From Rhodospirillales bacterium (GTDB taxonomy: Bacteria; Pseudomonadota; Alphaproteobacteria; Acetobacterales; Acetobacteraceae), in the NCBI GenBank assembly GCA_025359905.1, contig JANYDF010000051.1, positions 1-44,989 on the forward strand: a stretch of 44,989 bases of DNA. Reading direction: 5' to 3'. Positions 41,102 to 44,989 of the stretch are shown piece by piece; position 1 is the first letter of the stretch, and each line of letters opens with the position of its first letter. The notes beneath the pieces are model-generated. The model was not told the DNA's origin, ran no database searches, and was given only the letters and a program-made list of their open reading frames with translations. A program made the translations under genes and the position numbers.

Positions 41102-42945
41102 GCACGATCCGGTTGACCGCTGCCCAGGCGCTGGTGCGCGCCATGGCGGCCCAGCACACCAATATCGGCGGCCAGACGATGCGGCTGTTCGGCGGCGTGT
41201 TTGCCATCTTTGGCCACGGCAACGTGGCTGGCATGGGCGAGGCGCTGCACGGCGTGCGCGACGTGCTGCCGACCTATCGCGGCCACAACGAGCAGGGCAT
41301 GGCGCTGGCCGCTACCGCCTACGCCAAGGCCTCGCGCCGCCGCCGCATGATGGCGGCGACCACATCGATCGGGCCGGGCGCTTTGAACATGGTCACCGCC
41401 GCCGCCGTGGCGCATGTCAACCGGCTGCCGCTGCTGCTGATCCCTGGCGACGTGTTTGCCGGCCGCCGCCCCGACCCGGTGTTGCAGCAAATCGAAGACT
41501 TCGGCGACGGCACTGCCACCGCCAATGACTGCTTCCGCCCGGTGTCGCGCTATTTCGATCGCATCACCCGCCCGGAGCAAATGATCCCGGCGTTCGAACG
41601 CGCCATGCAGGTGCTGACCGACCCCGCCGAGTGCGGCCCGGTGACGCTGGCGTTCTGCCAGGACGTGCAGGCCATGGCAGCGGATTTCCCCACCCGCATG
41701 TTCGAGGACCGGCTGTGGACGCCGCGCCGCCCGCGCCCGGACACGCATGAACTGACCCAGGCGGTGCAACTGCTGCGCGGCGCGCAACGCCCGCTGGTCG
41801 TGGTGGGCGGCGGCGTGCTGTACGCCGAAGCCGAAGCGGTGCTGGCCAAATTTCTCGACGCGCACGGCATCCCAGCGGGCGAAACCCAGTCGGGAAAATC
41901 CGCCATCGCCGCCTCGCACGCGATGAACATGGGCGCCATCGGCGTCACCGGCACGCAAGCCTCCAACGAACTGGCGGCGGAAGCCGACGTGATTCTGGCC
42001 ATCGGCACCCGCTTGCAAGATTTCACCACTGGCTCGCACGCGGTGTTCAAGCAGGCTGGCCGCCGCATCGTCGGGCTGAACGTGCAGCCGTTCGACGCCG
42101 GCAAACAGGGCGGCTTGGCGCTGGTGGCAGACGCGCTGGCCGGATTGCAGGAACTGGCGGCAGCACTGGCCGATTGGCGCGCCCCCGCCGCCTGGACCGC
42201 CAAGGCGGTGGCCGCCAAAGCCGCCTGGGCCGAGGTCGCCGCGCGCTACACGGCACCCAGCAACGCCCCGCTGCCGTCCGACGCGCAGGTGATCGGCGCC
42301 ATCTTGCGCGCCGCTCAGCCCAGCGACATCGTGCTGAACGCGGCAGGCGGCGCGCCCGGCGAGTTGCACAAGCATTGGCAGGCCGAACAGCCGCTCGGCT
42401 ACCATATGGAATACGGCTTCTCCTGCATGGGCTACGAAATCGCCGGCGGCCTGGGCGTGAAAATGGCGCAGCCGGACCGCGACGTGACGGTGATTGTGGG
42501 CGATGGCAGCTACATGATGATGAATTCCGAACTGCCATCGACCATCATGCTGAACAAGAAACTGACAGTCGTGGTGTTCGACAATCGCGGCTACGGCTGC
42601 ATCAACCGCCTGCAACGCGCCACCGGCGGCGCGAGTTTCAATAATTTGCTGGAACACACGCTGCACGAAGAACTGCCCGAGATCGACTTCGCCGCGCACG
42701 CCCGCAGCATGGGGGCCACCGCTGAGAAGGTTGCCGGGCTTGCCGAGCTTGAAGGCGCACTCGCCCGGGCGCGGGCCAGCACGCGCAGCTACGTCATTGT
42801 CATCGACACCGACCCGTACGCCATCACCGATGCCGGCGGGCATTGGTGGGATGTCGCGGTGCCAGAGGTTTCGGTGCGCCCAACCGTGCTAGAAGCGCAC
42901 GCCAAATACGTTGCCGCCGCCGCCGTGCGCGACGCGGTTGGCTGA
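41098..42945 (+). CDS. iolD: 3D-(3,5/4)-trihydroxycyclohexane-1,2-dione hydrolase IolD
   Basis: 615-residue thiamine-diphosphate enzyme that opens the ring of the diketo-inositol to 5-deoxyglucuronate. The cofactor-activating Glu65 is in YRGHNEQGMAL, and the ThDP/Mg motif begins GDGSYMMMNSELP near residue 467, ending with VVVFDNRG. Start at ATG 41098, coupled to iolC by an ATGA overlap. Length matches the family (about 615-640). iolE follows 22 bases later. Confidence 0.96.
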   Translation: MSTIRLTAAQALVRAMAAQHTNIGGQTMRLFGGVFAIFGHGNVAGMGEALHGVRDVLPTYRGHNEQGMALAATAYAKASRRRRMMAATTSIGPGALNMVTAAAVAHVNRLPLLLIPGDVFAGRRPDPVLQQIEDFGDGTATANDCFRPVSRYFDRITRPEQMIPAFERAMQVLTDPAECGPVTLAFCQDVQAMAADFPTRMFEDRLWTPRRPRPDTHELTQAVQLLRGAQRPLVVVGGGVLYAEAEAVLAKFLDAHGIPAGETQSGKSAIAASHAMNMGAIGVTGTQASNELAAEADVILAIGTRLQDFTTGSHAVFKQAGRRIVGLNVQPFDAGKQGGLALVADALAGLQELAAALADWRAPAAWTAKAVAAKAAWAEVAARYTAPSNAPLPSDAQVIGAILRAAQPSDIVLNAAGGAPGELHKHWQAEQPLGYHMEYGFSCMGYEIAGGLGVKMAQPDRDVTVIVGDGSYMMMNSELPSTIMLNKKLTVVVFDNRGYGCINRLQRATGGASFNNLLEHTLHEELPEIDFAAHARSMGATAEKVAGLAELEGALARARASTRSYVIVIDTDPYAITDAGGHWWDVAVPEVSVRPTVLEAHAKYVAAAAVRDAVG

Positions 42946-42967
42946 ACCCATCGCAAGGGACATCACC

Positions 42968-43858
42968 ATGACCATTCGCATCGGCGCCAATCCCATCGGC
43001 TGGTCGAACGACGACATGCCGGAACTCGGCGGCGCGACGCCGCTGGAAACCTGCCTCGCCGAAGCCAAGTCGGTCGGCCTGGAAGGCATGGAGCTTGGCA
43101 ACAAGTTCCCGCGTGAAGCCGTGGCGCTGAAGGCCGCACTCGCCCCGTTCGGGCTGGCCTGCGTCGGCGGCTGGCACTCGATTTCCCTGCTGGAGCGTGC
43201 TGCGGACGCCGAGTTCGCCGCCGCACGGGCGCACATGGATTTGCTGAAGGCGATGGGCAGCACGGTGTTCATCGCCGCCGAGTGCAGCAACACCATCCAC
43301 GGCACCAAATCGGCGCCGCTGTCCACCCGGCCCATCATCGCCGATGACGCGGTGTGGGCCGAATACGGCCGCCGCCTGACCAAGCTCGCCGAGGCGACGT
43401 TGGCCGAAGGTCTGCAACTGGTCTACCATTTCCACATGGGCACCTTCGTGCAGAACCGCGCCGAGATCGGCAAGCTGATGGACGCCACCGGCCCGGCGGT
43501 GGGCCTGTTGCTCGACACCGGCCACGCCACCTGGGGCGGCAGCGACCCGGTGGAACTGGCGCGCACCTACCGCCAGCGCATCTTCCATGTGCATTGCAAG
43601 GATGTGCGCCCGGACGTGCGGGCAAAAAGCGAAGCGGGTGACTGGAGTTTTCTGGATAGCGTGATCGCCGGGGTCTACACCGTGCCCGGCGACGGCTGCG
43701 TCGATTTCGCCGCCGTGTTCCGCGAATTGCCAAACTATTCCGGCTGGGTGGTGATCGAGGCCGAGCAGGACCCGGCGAAAGCCAACCCGCTGGCCTATGC
43801 CAAGCTGGGCTACGCGCATTTGACCAAGGTGCTGGCCGAAACTGGCCTGCGGCCATGA
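42968..43858 (+). CDS. iolE: Myo-inosose-2 dehydratase IolE
   Basis: 296 residues, TIM-barrel metalloenzyme dehydrating scyllo-inosose to the diketo-inositol. The opening IGANPIGWSNDDMPELGG is the family signature; LVYHFHMGTFVQ, LLLDTGHATWGG, IFHVHCKDV and VVIEAEQDP carry the metal and substrate residues. Start at ATG 42968 with AAGGGA upstream. Four-base overlap with iolB. A divergent paralogue lies at 19307-20221. Confidence 0.96.
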   Translation: MTIRIGANPIGWSNDDMPELGGATPLETCLAEAKSVGLEGMELGNKFPREAVALKAALAPFGLACVGGWHSISLLERAADAEFAAARAHMDLLKAMGSTVFIAAECSNTIHGTKSAPLSTRPIIADDAVWAEYGRRLTKLAEATLAEGLQLVYHFHMGTFVQNRAEIGKLMDATGPAVGLLLDTGHATWGGSDPVELARTYRQRIFHVHCKDVRPDVRAKSEAGDWSFLDSVIAGVYTVPGDGCVDFAAVFRELPNYSGWVVIEAEQDPAKANPLAYAKLGYAHLTKVLAETGLRP

Positions 43859-44649
43859 GCCGCCTGCTGGTCAAGCCGCAACGGGACGCCGGCGGCGGCA
43901 TCAACCACCACATCACGCCGCAATCGGCGGGCTGGACCTATGTGGGCTTCGACGTGCACACGGTGGCGGACGGCCAAACCGTCAGCGGCGACAGCGGTGC
44001 GCGCGAGTTGTGCGTTGTGTTCGTCACCGGGCGCGGCAACGTCACGGTGAACGGTGCCGCGCTCGGCACGCTCGGCGAGCGCCTGTCGGTGTTCGAAGGC
44101 AATCCGTGGTCGGTCTACATCCCGCCGCGCAGCACCTGGGCCGTTTCCGGCGCGGGACCGCTGGAAATCGCGGTGTGCTCGGCCCCGGCGCAGGGCGGCC
44201 TGCCGGTGCGGATCATCCCGCCCAGCGAGGTCGGCCAGGAAACCCGTGGCAAGGCCACCAACACCCGCCACGTCCGCAACATCCTGCCGGATACCGGCAA
44301 GGCCGAAAGCGTGCTGGTGGTGGAAGTCGTCACGCCCGGCGGCAACTGGTCCAGCTACCCGCCGCACAAGCACGACACCGACGACTTCCCGCGCGAGACG
44401 CTGCTGGAGGAAACCTACTACCACCGCCTCGCCAAGCCCGGCTTCGCGTTGCAGCGCGTCTACACTGACGACGGCAGCCTGGACGAGACGCTGGCGCCCG
44501 CCGATGGCGACGTGGTGCTGGTGCCGAAAGGCTACCACCCGGTCGGCGCGCCGCATGGCTTCGACCTGTGGTACCTGAACGTGATGGCAGGCCCGGTGCG
44601 CGCCTGGAAGTTCACCATGGCGCCGAGCCACGCATTTCTGGGGTGGTAG
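43855..44649 (+). CDS. iolB: 5-deoxy-glucuronate isomerase IolB
   Basis: 264-residue double cupin converting 5-deoxyglucuronate to 5-dehydro-2-deoxygluconate, the IolC substrate. The metal site is recognisable in YPPHKHDTDDFPRETLLEETYYHRL (about 167-191), with a further His in GYHPVGAPHGFDLWYLN. Ends AFLGW, typical for the family. Last gene of the iolCDEB run; no clear terminator follows at once. Confidence 0.96.
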   Translation: MSRLLVKPQRDAGGGINHHITPQSAGWTYVGFDVHTVADGQTVSGDSGARELCVVFVTGRGNVTVNGAALGTLGERLSVFEGNPWSVYIPPRSTWAVSGAGPLEIAVCSAPAQGGLPVRIIPPSEVGQETRGKATNTRHVRNILPDTGKAESVLVVEVVTPGGNWSSYPPHKHDTDDFPRETLLEETYYHRLAKPGFALQRVYTDDGSLDETLAPADGDVVLVPKGYHPVGAPHGFDLWYLNVMAGPVRAWKFTMAPSHAFLGW

Positions 44650-44847
44650 GGGTGGCTGACCACGGAGGGCGTTTGGCGTAACATGCTTCGGTCGCCACCG
44701 TGCCGGAGCCTGCGCCAACGTGCCGGAGCCTGCGCCAGCGTTAGCTGGGGCCGAAGTTGCCCGGAAGCTGTTATTTCGACTAACATGCTGGGTTATTTTT
44801 GCCCGGAGCACCGCATGTACCGCAGCATTTTCCCCTCCCCATCCTTG

Positions 44848-44919
44848 CCGCATGGCACCCCGCATGGCCCCCCGCATGGCGCGCTCCATGGCGCGGCAGA
44901 TGGCGCAGCAAAGCGCGCC
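44848..44919. repeat. Degenerate 12-base tandem repeat
   Basis: Six adjoining 12-mers beginning CCGCATGGCACC, CCGCATGGCCCC, CCGCATGGCGCG, CTCCATGGCGCG and GCAGATGGCGCA, the sixth (GCAAAGCGCGCC) diverged. Because 12 is a multiple of 3 the reverse strand reads as GAMR-type peptide repeats, but no gene context supports translation. Confidence 0.75.
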
Positions 44920-44953
44920 ATCGGGAGGGGTGTGGCTGGGGGTGCGCCATCCG

Positions 44954-44989
44954 CGCCATGTTTCCCACCGAAGGTGGGTAAACATGGCG
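44954..44989. repeat. Inverted repeat with 16-bp stem at the window edge
   Basis: CGCCATGTTTCCCACC (44954-44969) pairs with 44973-44989 through a three-base GAA loop and one bulged T. The arm may continue beyond the window. It could be an intrinsic terminator of a gene to the right, a REP-like element or the end of a mobile element. Confidence 0.7.

Larger units (their letters stand above)
44650..44989. other. Non-coding right end with repeats
   Basis: No frame here looks coding. It holds a 19-base direct repeat with period 20 (CGTGCCGGAGCCTGCGCCA at 44699-44717 and 44719-44737), two copies of TAACATGCT (44679-44687 and 44781-44789), a 12-base tandem repeat and a large dyad, the last two listed separately. 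Any following gene must start outside the window. Confidence 0.6.

Noticed and set aside
40855-42843. 662-codon minus-strand open frame opposite iolC and iolD
   Set aside because: Antisense shadow of two well-identified genes with no recognisable domain.
44848-44919. Possible CRISPR array
   Set aside because: Units are 12 bases with no spacers between them; this is a plain tandem repeat, and no cas gene is present.

Overview
The window is GC-rich chromosomal DNA (roughly two thirds G+C by eye) from an alphaproteobacterium. The best guess is a member of the Acetobacteraceae/Rhodospirillales, because hslU-hslV lie back to back with a hisB-DUF2628-hisH-GNAT-hisA-hisF-hisE series, an order I associate with that group. 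Taxonomy is inference from gene order and protein style; no rRNA or tRNA gene was seen.

Layout. (1) 1-2460 is an accessory strip. It holds a noticeably AT-richer gene for a membrane-anchored coiled-coil protein, an IS5-type transposase remnant with a large internal deletion, a decayed small-antitoxin/Doc pair and an intact AbrB-type antitoxin/Doc toxin pair. (2) 2475-10713 is core: the HslUV protease, histidine biosynthesis, an AmpG-like permease and a gluconokinase. (3) 10722-15073 holds an exported beta-propeller protein, a CopC/CopD copper pair and a hotdog thioesterase. (4) 15053-20221 is a first sugar/polyol-acid module: RpiR regulator, HpaI-type aldolase, 2-hydroxyacid dehydrogenase, Gfo/Idh/MocA dehydrogenase and an IolE-like protein. 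A convergent dctA follows across a strong hairpin. (5) 21606-25093 has three sulfotransferase-like P-loop proteins around a fumarylacetoacetase-family hydrolase. A 300-base palindrome-rich REP/MITE-like block follows.

(6) 25394-34943 is the most interesting part. It is a single-strand run encoding a copper amine oxidase, a Tat-exported solute-binding protein, a complete branched-chain-type ABC transporter (LivG, LivF, LivH, LivM) and both subunits of an N,N-dimethylformamidase-like amidohydrolase. The small amidase subunit is in the same uninterrupted reading frame as the LivM permease, with a strong internal ribosome-binding site. I infer uptake of an N-substituted amide, cleavage to acid plus amine, and oxidation of a primary amine by the copper amine oxidase.

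(7) 35143-44649 is a sugar/inositol block on the plus strand: class II aldolase, FGGY kinase and HAD-IIA phosphatase (overlapping genes), then a second RpiR regulator followed by iolC, iolD, iolE and iolB. Two copies of an AGAAC-N4-ATTCT box, one upstream of the regulator and one just upstream of iolC, look like its operators. iolG and iolA are not in the window. The right end (44650-44989) has no convincing gene but holds direct repeats, a 12-base tandem repeat and a 16-bp-stem inverted repeat at the very edge.
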